From Pseudomonadota bacterium (lineage in GTDB: Bacteria > Pseudomonadota > Alphaproteobacteria > Rhizobiales > Rhizobiaceae): a stretch of 8,988 nt of DNA. Where the stretch lies: positions 1 through 8,988 of the forward strand of contig JAEWKX010000411.1 of the NCBI GenBank assembly GCA_023393575.1. Reading direction: 5' to 3'. Under the pieces are notes generated by a model that made no database searches, was not told where the DNA came from, and saw only the letters and a list, made by a program, of their open reading frames with translations. How positions within the stretch are numbered: the first letter of the stretch is position 1; every line of letters starts with the position of its first letter. Shown here piece after piece: positions 1 to 5,671 of the stretch. Made by a program: the position numbers and the translations under genes.

Positions 1-357
1 GACATGGACGTCTTCTGCGAGTTTCTGACCGAAACGACGGAACGGGCCGCGGAGAAATGGGGCGTGAGCATTTCACCGCCGGCGAGGATTTCCGACGTTC
101 CCGCGACGCCGTGCGACGGGCAGGTCCTTTCCATCCTTGAACAGTCGGCCGACGCTTCGGGCATCAGCCACCGCCGCATGGCCTCCGGAGCCGCTCACGA
201 CACGATGTGGATGGCGAAGGCGGCGCCGGCAGCAATGATCTTCGTGCCCTGCAAGGACGGTCGCAGCCACTGCGCCGACGAGTGGGCGGAGATGGACGAC
301 ATCGCTCTCGGCGCGACCGTGCTGTTCAACGCATTACAGGCGATGGACAAGGCCTGA
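1..357 (+). CDS. C-terminal fragment of an M20-family Zn amidohydrolase (N-carbamoyl-amino-acid hydrolase / allantoate amidohydrolase type)
   Basis: The reading frame is open from the first base, so only the last 118 residues are seen; the ATG at 4 is internal, not the start. The fragment contains SGAAHDTMWMAKAAPAAMIFVPC (residues about 63-85), which matches the conserved GAGHDA...A.P..MIFVP block of hydantoinase/carbamoylase proteins, followed by KDGRSHCADEW, which matches the family's DG.SH...E metal/substrate-binding segment. These enzymes are cytoplasmic, dinuclear-metal, usually homodimeric, and hydrolyse N-carbamoyl amino acids, ureidoglycine/allantoate or beta-ureidopropionate. The substrate cannot be decided from this end alone. 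The C-terminus ends normally at TGA (355-357) with no sign of truncation. The next genes to the right are on the opposite strand, so this is the last gene of its transcription unit. Confidence 0.85.
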   Translation, partial: DMDVFCEFLTETTERAAEKWGVSISPPARISDVPATPCDGQVLSILEQSADASGISHRRMASGAAHDTMWMAKAAPAAMIFVPCKDGRSHCADEWAEMDDIALGATVLFNALQAMDKA

Positions 358-360
358 TGC

Positions 361-380
361 TGGCGACAGACAGGTCGCCA
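361..380 (+). terminator. Perfect hairpin just after the amidohydrolase stop, possible terminator
   Basis: TGGCGAC (361-367) and GTCGCCA (374-380) form a perfect 7-bp stem around a 6-nt loop, three bases after the stop codon. No U-tract follows, so it is not a canonical intrinsic terminator. It could still be a 3'-end stabilising stem, or serve the converging minus-strand gene from the other side. A weaker second inverted repeat, GGCCGC (383-388) with GCGGCC (402-407), follows directly. Confidence 0.35.
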
Positions 381-434
381 GGGGCCGCGCCGAAACGAGC
401 TGCGGCCATCTGTGTTGGAAAAAATGAGAGGACA

Positions 435-635
435 TCAGGATGAGAGGTCCTTGCCGTCGGCGGTGGCCAGGGTTTCCCTGATCTCCGCGACACCCGTCTT
501 GCCGGCCTTTCTCAGACCGGCGCCGGCCAGTTCCATGGCAATAAGGGGATGTTTTCGCACGAGCCTGCTCAATGCGCCCAGGACTACCGCAGTCCCTATC
601 CGTCCTGCGGCACTCCTGCCCCACCGTTTCGGCAC
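435..635 (-). CDS. Small basic hypothetical protein
   Basis: This is a 66-residue frame starting with GTG (635-633). The product is basic, with a glycine/alanine-rich, mildly hydrophobic middle (GRIGTAVVLGALSRLV) and a C-terminal half whose codons end mostly in G or C, as expected for a real gene here. I do not recognise a family. The GTG start has no ribosome binding site. The same frame stays open far upstream and reads SSRRRRKTSSVERL just before the GTG. A strong AAGGAGG (690-684) lies in front of that extension, but no ATG, GTG or TTG sits at the right distance; the codon there is TCG (677-675). The gene may therefore be longer with an odd or lost start, or may be a decayed remnant. It lies 62 bp downstream of the hypothetical gene at 698-1072 and could be co-transcribed with it. 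No membrane segment or catalytic motif is evident. Confidence 0.45.
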   Translation of the reverse strand: MPKRWGRSAAGRIGTAVVLGALSRLVRKHPLIAMELAGAGLRKAGKTGVAEIRETLATADGKDLSS

Positions 636-683
636 CAGACGCTCAACGGAACTCGTCTTGCGGCGGCGGCGGGACGAACCCTT

Positions 684-690
684 CCTCCTT
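684..690 (-). promoter_or_regulatory. Orphan Shine-Dalgarno sequence
   Basis: Read on the minus strand, AAGGAGG lies at 690-684, eight bases after the stop codon of the upstream hypothetical gene (TGA, 700-698). It is the best match to the anti-Shine-Dalgarno sequence in this region, yet no ATG, GTG or TTG follows within the usual 5-10 bases. Six bases downstream the codon is TCG (677-675), in frame with the small ORF that runs to 435. A T-to-C change in an original TTG start would explain this, but it is speculation. Confidence 0.4.
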
Positions 691-697
691 TTCGGAC

Positions 698-1072
698 TCA
701 GTGCCGGGCAGTGCTGCCGAAAGGGCGCTCGTCGCCCTCCTCCTCGTGCTGCTTCTTGCTTTCCGGCATGAAGGAGCGGGCGGAGTCCGTAACCACGACC
801 ATTGCCGCATGGGCTGCGCTCTGGACGGCGTCTCCCGCAATAGCCACCGCACGCGCACCCTTGCGCGCACCTTTCTTGCCCGCTGCCGCGACTTCCTCCC
901 GCTCCTCGGCAAGAACCGCGGCGGCAGCGGCGGCCCCGGCCATCAGTGCCTTGCCGAGGATGTCACGCCCGGTCTTGCTGCCCAGCAGAACCTTCAGCGG
1001 CTTCGATTTGCGGATCGCTCGGGGCACCTTGAAGCCCGCGACCTTCTTGGGAATGGCATTCTTCTTCGCCAT
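698..1072 (-). CDS. Ala/Lys-rich hypothetical protein
   Basis: The product has 124 residues. I chose the ATG at 1072-1070 because AAGGAG sits at the right distance upstream and the protein then begins MAKKNAIPKKVAGFKVPRAIRK; an in-frame ATG six codons earlier (1090) has no such site. The N-terminal 30 residues are strongly basic. Residues about 42-60 are an alanine-rich stretch (MAGAAAAAAVLAEE), followed by a second basic patch (AGKKGARKGARA), another alanine/valine-rich helix-like segment and an acidic tail (KKQHEEEGDE). The composition recalls histone-like or nucleoid-associated tails, but I recognise no named domain and assign no function. There is no signal peptide. The gene is divergent from coaBC across a 120-bp spacer, so the two may share a control region. 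Confidence 0.7.
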   Translation of the reverse strand: MAKKNAIPKKVAGFKVPRAIRKSKPLKVLLGSKTGRDILGKALMAGAAAAAAVLAEEREEVAAAGKKGARKGARAVAIAGDAVQSAAHAAMVVVTDSARSFMPESKKQHEEEGDERPFGSTARH

Positions 1073-1136
1073 GGCGCTCTCCTTCGGCAAGAAAACGTTG
1101 CGAGGACCCGGCCGGTTCCGACCCGATACTCACTCA

Positions 1137-1165
1137 TTGCAAGTCCCGAACCGAAGCCTTAGCTT
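1137..1165 (+). promoter_or_regulatory. Weak sigma70-like promoter candidate for coaBC with overlapping hairpin
   Basis: TTGCAA (1137-1142) and TAGCTT (1160-1165) are separated by exactly 17 bases and would start transcription about 20 bases before the coaBC ATG. Each box matches the consensus only partly. A perfect 6-bp inverted repeat, CGAAGC (1152-1157) with GCTTCG (1162-1167) and a 4-base loop, overlaps the -10 side and could be an operator or chance. The rest of the divergent spacer (1073-1192) holds nothing else that I can support. Confidence 0.25.
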
Positions 1166-1192
1166 CGCTCCAATCTCACCGCAGGTCTCTTC

Positions 1193-2404
1193 ATGGAACT
1201 CACCGGCAAGCGCATCCTTCTCATCATCTCGGGCGGCATTGCCGCCTACAAGAGCCTGGACCTGATCCGGCGCCTCCGGGAGCGTGGCGCTTGCGTCAGA
1301 CCGGTCATGACGGCGGCGGCACAGGAATTCGTGACGCCGCTTGCGGTCGGTGCGCTTTCCGCTTCGCATGTCTATGTGGACCTGTTCTCCCGCGAGGACG
1401 AGCAGGACGTCGGGCATATCCGTCTGGCGCGGGAATGCGACCTCGTCGTCGTTGCCCCGGCCAGTGCCGACCTTCTGGCGAAGATGGCGCACGGTCTCGC
1501 CAACGATCTGGCGAGCACCATCCTGCTTGCCACCGACAAACCTGTCCTCGTCGCTCCCGCCATGAATCCGAGGATGTGGTCGGCCCCTGCGACGCTGCGC
1601 AACGTCGCCACCCTGCGTGCCGACGGCATCCGGTTCGTCGGTCCGGCAACAGGAGAGATGGCCGAGAGCGGTGAGGCCGGTGTCGGCCGCATGGCGGAAC
1701 CTTCGGAGATCATCGATGCGGCAGCGCGTCTGTTTTGTCCCGGAGAGCGGCCGCTCGCCGGGCGGACGGCCATCGTCACGTCCGGTCCGACGCACGAGCC
1801 CATCGACCCGGTACGCTATATCGCCAACCGATCCTCCGGACGCCAGGGGCACGCGATTGCGGCCGCTCTCGCACGACTGGGAGCGGATGTCACGCTCGTC
1901 TCGGGACCCGTCGCCATTCCGGATCCCGCCGGTGTCAAGACGATCCACGTCGAGCGCGCGGAAGAGATGCGGGAGGCCGTGGTCTCACGACTGCCGGTGG
2001 ACATTGCCGTCATGGTTGCGGCCGTCGCGGACTGGCGCGTTGCCTCTTCCTCGGGCCAGAAGATCAAGAAGCAGCCCGGCCAAGCGCCCGCTCCGCTCCT
2101 CCTCTCCGAAAACCCCGACATCCTCAAGGCGGTGGGGCACCACGGAAGCCGGCCCCGCCTGGTGGTAGGCTTTGCCGCCGAAACGCAGGATGTGGAGCAG
2201 AACGGGCTCCGCAAGCTCGAGAGCAAGGGGGCAGACCTCATCGTGGCCAATGACGTCTCCCCGGAGACGGGCATCATGGGCGGAATGCGCAACCACGTGA
2301 AGATCATCTCCCGGCATGGCGTCGAGGACTGGCCGGAACTGACGAAGGATGAGGTGGCGGACCGGCTTGCGGCTCTCGTTGCAGAACGCCTTGTGGCCGT
2401 CTAG
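1193..2404 (+). CDS. coaBC: Bifunctional phosphopantothenoylcysteine decarboxylase / phosphopantothenate-cysteine ligase
   Basis: This cytoplasmic flavoenzyme performs two steps of coenzyme A synthesis: joining 4'-phosphopantothenate to cysteine (CoaB) and decarboxylating the product to 4'-phosphopantetheine (CoaC). The 403-residue length matches the fused bacterial enzyme. The N-terminal CoaC half has the flavin-binding start SGGIAAYKSLDLIR (residues 13-26), the catalytic His75 in GHIRLA, and the signature PAMNPRMW (122-129). The clamp segment GEMAESGEAGVGRM (154-167) has Ser159 where the E. coli enzyme carries Cys158. The CoaB half starts near residue 190 and shows TSGPTHEPIDPVRYIANRSSG (Asn212 matches the E. 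coli Asn210 region), AAVADWR (276-282) and KIKK (290-293). The ATG at 1193 has GCAGG seven bases upstream and gives the usual family N-terminus. In E. coli dut follows directly; here it lies 4.9 kb further on. The stop overlaps the stop of the opposing gene. Confidence 0.97.
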   Translation: MELTGKRILLIISGGIAAYKSLDLIRRLRERGACVRPVMTAAAQEFVTPLAVGALSASHVYVDLFSREDEQDVGHIRLARECDLVVVAPASADLLAKMAHGLANDLASTILLATDKPVLVAPAMNPRMWSAPATLRNVATLRADGIRFVGPATGEMAESGEAGVGRMAEPSEIIDAAARLFCPGERPLAGRTAIVTSGPTHEPIDPVRYIANRSSGRQGHAIAAALARLGADVTLVSGPVAIPDPAGVKTIHVERAEEMREAVVSRLPVDIAVMVAAVADWRVASSSGQKIKKQPGQAPAPLLLSENPDILKAVGHHGSRPRLVVGFAAETQDVEQNGLRKLESKGADLIVANDVSPETGIMGGMRNHVKIISRHGVEDWPELTKDEVADRLAALVAERLVAV

Positions 2405-3195
2405 GCGGCGCAGGCGTTCATTGATGGCAGGAATGGCTCCAGGGTCATTCCCGAATCGCTTACGGCGACCACGGACCCGTTCGGGATCTCCATCCAGCGA
2501 TCGACTTCATCGTTGAGCGGTTCCGACACGAGACAATAGCTTCTCGCGCTACCAAGGGGTGCGGCGTACAGCGTCGGCGGCCTGTCGTCCGTGGCATAAC
2601 GGACGGCATAGAGGGCTTCGCCGTTCGATAAGGCGGCGGTAAAGCGAACCAGCGCTTCGCCGCCGGTCTCGCGGGAAAGAGCCTCGACCGCTGCGATCGC
2701 GCGGGCAATGGCGGAGCACGGATCGGCTTCGAGCCCGTATTCCAACGCCAGCAGGAAGAGGAGTTCGGAGTCCGTCGTGCCGGTACGAGCGTGGAACAGG
2801 TCATCCGAGAGCAGCGCCTCCATCCGTCGCCGGATGCGCTCGAAGCCGGAAATCTGGCCGTTATGCATGAACGACCAGCGACCGTGCACGAAGGGATGAC
2901 AGTTGTCGCGGCGGGTCCCGCCATGGGTTGCTGCGCGCACATGCGCCAGGAAGAGCGGGGAGCGTATCTGTCGCGCAATGCTGCGCAGGTTGCAGTCCGA
3001 CCATGCCGGCAGGATGTCACGATACCGGCCGGGCTCCGGCCGGTCGCCGTACCAGGCAATGCCAAATCCATCGCCATTGGTCGCGGTCTTCGCCCGGTTC
3101 GCGCAGTGGGACTGCTCGATCAGCGAGTGTGCTGGGGAAGAGACCAGCTCTTCCAGATAAATCGGTTCACCGCGATAGGCTGCCCAGCGGCACAT
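2401..3195 (-). CDS. Class II glutamine amidotransferase, YafJ-like
   Basis: This 264-residue protein is an Ntn-hydrolase glutaminase domain of the YafJ/EgtC-like type. It begins MCRWAAYRGEP, so removal of the initiator Met would expose Cys2 as the catalytic nucleophile. Other class II landmarks are NGDGFGIAWYG (40-50), HVRAATHGG (85-93), NCHPF (98-102), FMHNGQISGF (109-118, the oxyanion-hole Asn-Gly) and TTDSELLF (140-147). Such proteins release ammonia from glutamine or a gamma-glutamyl compound. The acceptor of YafJ-type proteins is not settled, and no synthase domain is fused here. EgtC in ergothioneine synthesis is related, but no egtB or egtD lies nearby, so I do not assign that role. 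GAGGG lies close before the ATG (3203-3199). The gene is convergent with coaBC, sharing the palindromic CTAG as overlapping stops, and divergent from otsB. Confidence 0.9.
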   Translation of the reverse strand: MCRWAAYRGEPIYLEELVSSPAHSLIEQSHCANRAKTATNGDGFGIAWYGDRPEPGRYRDILPAWSDCNLRSIARQIRSPLFLAHVRAATHGGTRRDNCHPFVHGRWSFMHNGQISGFERIRRRMEALLSDDLFHARTGTTDSELLFLLALEYGLEADPCSAIARAIAAVEALSRETGGEALVRFTAALSNGEALYAVRYATDDRPPTLYAAPLGSARSYCLVSEPLNDEVDRWMEIPNGSVVAVSDSGMTLEPFLPSMNACAA

Positions 3196-3328
3196 GTTCC
3201 CTCGACATCAGCTTCGGCAGACGGTCCTCGCTACCGTACCGAAGATTCGACCGGATATGGTTAACGCATGATAAATACGCCGTCCGGCAAGGCGGATTTA
3301 CCGCTTCAGTCGCCTGCCATCGTGTCAA

Positions 3329-3351
3329 GGCAGGTCTGTGCCGACCTTGCC
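3329..3351. repeat. Inverted repeat upstream of otsB
   Basis: GGCAGGTC (3329-3336) pairs with GACCTTGCC (3343-3351) with one bulged T and a 6-base loop, giving an 8-bp stem. It lies within the 186-bp divergent spacer between the amidotransferase gene and otsB and covers most of the possible -35 box of otsB. It could be a regulator binding site. The left part of the spacer, 3196-3328, shows nothing else I can name. Confidence 0.35.
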
Positions 3352-3374
3352 ACATCGGTGTGATGGGCTACATA
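3347..3374 (+). promoter_or_regulatory. Possible promoter of the otsBA operon
   Basis: TTGCCA (3347-3352) and TACATA (3369-3374) are 16 bases apart. The -35 matches the consensus at five of six positions and the -10 at three. Transcription would begin near 3381, almost exactly at the ATG at 3382. That would make the message leaderless if that ATG is used, or give about 55 bases of leader if translation starts at the ATG at 3436. The -35 lies in the inverted repeat at 3329-3351. Confidence 0.35.
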
Positions 3375-3381
3375 TCCGGCA

Positions 3382-4224
3382 ATGCTGAACTCTGATTCAT
3401 CGCCATCCGGGGATGTCCAGGACCCGCTTCGCCCCATGAAACGGTTCGTTGACATGCTTAGGAGAGAGCCGGATGTCTGGGCGCTCTTCCTCGATATCGA
3501 CGGGACGCTGATCGACATTGCACCCTCGCCGGACGCGATCGTCGTGCCGTCGGGCCTTCCCCGCCGGCTCCGGACGATCTCAGAGCGTCTCGGTGGTGCT
3601 CTCGCACTGGTAACCGGGCGCTCTCTTCCCTATGCGGACGATCTGTTCCAGCCTTTCTCGTTTCCCGTTGCCGGCTTGCATGGCGCCGAGCGCCGGACGG
3701 CAGGCGGAGCGATCGACAGGATCGTGGCAACGGCCGCGTTTGAGGAGGTGAAGGATATGCTCGTGGCGGCTTCCGGCCAGTGGCCGGGCGCGCTGATCGA
3801 GGACAAGGGAGCCGCCGTGGCCGCACATTATCGCCAGGCGCCCGAATGGCGGGACGAGATCGAGAAGGCGATGGAATTCTACCTTCTGCAGGCCGGACCC
3901 GACTTTACGCTGCAAAGGGGAAAGATGGTGTTCGAGATCCGGCCGGCCAGGGCCAGCTAGGGAAGCGCAGTCGAGGCCTATCTCGAAGAGGTACCGTTCA
4001 AGGGACGGCGCCCGATCGCCATCGGCGACGACGTGACCGACGAGGCTATGTTCCGGACCGTCAACATGCTGGGCGGCCACTCCATACGGATCGCAGCGGA
4101 ACCCGGGGGCACGGAAGCCGTCAGCATCATTCCTTCACCGGAGCATCTGCGGCAGGCCCTGGCCCTTGTCGCAGGGGAACATGAGGGATCTACAACATCA
4201 TCGCAGGAAGGAAGACGCGCTTGA
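3382..4224 (+). pseudogene. otsB: Trehalose-6-phosphate phosphatase interrupted by an in-frame TAG
   Basis: OtsB is a HAD-superfamily phosphatase that removes the phosphate from trehalose-6-phosphate made by OtsA. The frame carries HAD motif I as DIDGT (residues 38-42), motif II as VTGR (77-80) and the cap region with GLHGAE (98-103). It then meets TAG at codon 193 (3958-3960). The same frame continues without any shift as [10 protein letters not shown] and reaches HAD motif [12 protein letters not shown] (215-224), before a TGA at 4222-4224; the total length of 280 codons is normal for the family. The local sequence RPARAS-stop-GSAV aligns with the family's RPxGxxKG motif, so TAG replaces the conserved motif III lysine (AAG to TAG, one base). 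The usual Gly two residues before the Ser is Arg here. Without readthrough the 192-residue product lacks motifs III and IV and should be inactive. The start is uncertain: ATG 3382 has no ribosome binding site, and ATG 3436 or 3454 would also fit. A sequencing error is possible. Confidence 0.85.
4205..4214 (+). promoter_or_regulatory. Ribosome binding site that decides the TTG start of otsA
   Basis: AGGAAGGAAG ends six bases before TTG at 4221. This supports TTG as the otsA start even though it overlaps the otsB stop codon, and gives otsA a way to be translated without ribosomes arriving from otsB. Confidence 0.7.
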
Positions 4225-5594
4225 GCCGCCTCGTGGTCGTTTCTAACCGTGTAACGCTTCCGGCGAAAGACGGTGCGGCACCGGCCGGCGGTCTTGCCGT
4301 TGCCCTGCAGGCGGCGCTGCAGGAACGCGGCGGCATCTGGATGGGATGGTCCGGCAAGTCCAGCGGCGCGAGAGAGCCGGAACCGTTGGCGCAACAGCAG
4401 CATGGGAACATAACCTATGCCCTGACAGACCTCACCAAGACCGATGTCGAGGAATATTACGAAGGCTTCGCCAACCGGGTGCTCTGGCCGATCTGCCACT
4501 ACCGCCTGGACCTCGCAGAGTACGGCCGCAAGGAGATGGCCGGCTACTTCCGGGTGAACCGGTTCTTCGCGCACAGGCTGGCGCCGCTGCTGCAGGAAGA
4601 CGACGTTATCTGGGTACACGACTACCACCTGATCCCGCTCGCCGCAGAACTGCGGCAGATGGGGTTCAAGAACAAGATCGGCTTCTTCCTGCATATTCCT
4701 TGGCCGCCCGCGGACGTTCTCTTCGCCATGCCGGTGCACGAGGAGATCATGCGCGGACTTTCGCACTACGACCTGGTCGGCTTCCAGACGGATCATGACC
4801 TGTCCAATTTCGCAGGCGGGCTGGTGCGCGAAGGTATCGGCGAGGCGCTCGACGCAGGCCGCTACACCTCCTATGGCAGGACATTCAAGGGCGGGCACTA
4901 TCCGATCGGAATCGAAACCGCGGCCTTTAGCGACTTCGCGAAGAAGGCAGCGGGCAACATCATGGTCCGCAAGGCCCGCCAAAGCATCGAGGGGCGTGAC
5001 CTGATCATCGGCGTCGACCGCCTCGACTATTCGAAAGGCATCACCCAGCGGATCGATGCCTTCGAGCACTTCGTGAAGGCGAACCCCGGTTATCACAACA
5101 AGGTGACCTATCTGCAGATCACGCCGAAATCGCGCTCCGAAGTGCCGGAATACGAGGCGATGCAGCGGACGGTCGCCGAGCAGGCGGGACGGGCGAACGG
5201 TGCCATCGGCACGGTCGACTGGGTACCGATCCGGTATATCAACAGGTCGATCGGCCGTCCGGTCCTCGCCGGACTGTATCGGCTCGCCCGGATCGGGCTG
5301 GTGACGCCGCTACGTGACGGCATGAACCTGGTCGCCAAGGAATATGTCGCAGCCCAGGATCCGGAAAACCCTGGTGTGCTCGTCTTGTCGCGCTTCGCCG
5401 GTGCGGCCCGTGAACTGCGCGGTGCGCTGCTGGTCAATCCCTACGACATAGAGGGAACAGCAAATGCCATAGCCCGCGGGCTCAGCATGTCGCTGGAGGA
5501 GCGGCAGGAGCGCTGGCGCGGCATGCTGGATCATCTTCTGGAGCGGGACGTCACGCGCTGGTGTGACGACTTCCTGAAAGACCTTCAGGGGTAA
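4221..5594 (+). CDS. otsA: Trehalose-6-phosphate synthase (GT20 glycosyltransferase)
   Basis: OtsA transfers glucose from UDP-glucose to glucose-6-phosphate to form trehalose-6-phosphate, the first step of osmoprotective trehalose synthesis, in the cytoplasm. The 457 residues match the family length (E. coli about 474). Active-site landmarks are present: Arg10 in SNRV, the GGL loop (23-25), Trp40, [11 protein letters not shown] (80-90), HDYHLIPL with Asp134, GFFLHIPWP with His158, [10 protein letters not shown] (188-197), [10 protein letters not shown] with Arg267 and Lys272, KSRSEV with Arg305, and [14 protein letters not shown] with Asp366 and Glu374. All the catalytic and substrate-binding positions known from the E. 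coli enzyme appear intact. Translation starts at TTG (4221-4223), overlapping the otsB stop as TTGA, which suggests translational coupling. The premature stop in otsB 261 bases upstream would break that coupling, though otsA has its own strong binding site. Confidence 0.96.
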   Translation: MSRLVVVSNRVTLPAKDGAAPAGGLAVALQAALQERGGIWMGWSGKSSGAREPEPLAQQQHGNITYALTDLTKTDVEEYYEGFANRVLWPICHYRLDLAEYGRKEMAGYFRVNRFFAHRLAPLLQEDDVIWVHDYHLIPLAAELRQMGFKNKIGFFLHIPWPPADVLFAMPVHEEIMRGLSHYDLVGFQTDHDLSNFAGGLVREGIGEALDAGRYTSYGRTFKGGHYPIGIETAAFSDFAKKAAGNIMVRKARQSIEGRDLIIGVDRLDYSKGITQRIDAFEHFVKANPGYHNKVTYLQITPKSRSEVPEYEAMQRTVAEQAGRANGAIGTVDWVPIRYINRSIGRPVLAGLYRLARIGLVTPLRDGMNLVAKEYVAAQDPENPGVLVLSRFAGAARELRGALLVNPYDIEGTANAIARGLSMSLEERQERWRGMLDHLLERDVTRWCDDFLKDLQG

Positions 5595-5609
5595 ACCTGT
5601 CCGACCGCA

Positions 5610-5624
5610 AGGGCACGGAGCCCT
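5610..5624. terminator. Weak hairpin between convergent otsA and prfC
   Basis: AGGGC (5610-5614) and GCCCT (5620-5624) form a 5-bp stem with a 5-base loop in the 77-bp gap between the two converging genes. There is no U-run on either strand, so intrinsic termination is doubtful. Confidence 0.25.
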
Positions 5625-5671
5625 CTGTTGCCTCGGAGCTTCATGAACAGACCAACTTCGACTGGACGTCC

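Noticed and set aside
1073..1090. Earlier ATG (1090) for the hypothetical gene at 698-1072
   Set aside because: The AAGGAG site lies between the two ATGs and serves the one at 1072.
549..1265. 238- and 196-residue open frames on the plus strand between 549 and 1265
   Set aside because: Low-complexity Ala/Arg/Ser/Pro translations opposite the small minus-strand genes, and the longer one runs into coaBC. The minus-strand gene at 698-1072 has a proper ribosome binding site.
1130..1948. 272-residue open frame on the minus strand opposite coaBC
   Set aside because: Its Arg/Asp/Gly-rich composition is a shadow of the well-supported coaBC frame.
4033..4224. Independent 63-residue gene from ATG 4033
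   Set aside because: It is in frame with otsB and carries the otsB motif IV region, so it is the distal part of the interrupted gene rather than a separate gene.
3978..5096. 372-residue open frame on the minus strand opposite otsB/otsA
   Set aside because: The antisense of clear otsA coding sequence. It has no family resemblance and no convincing start signal.
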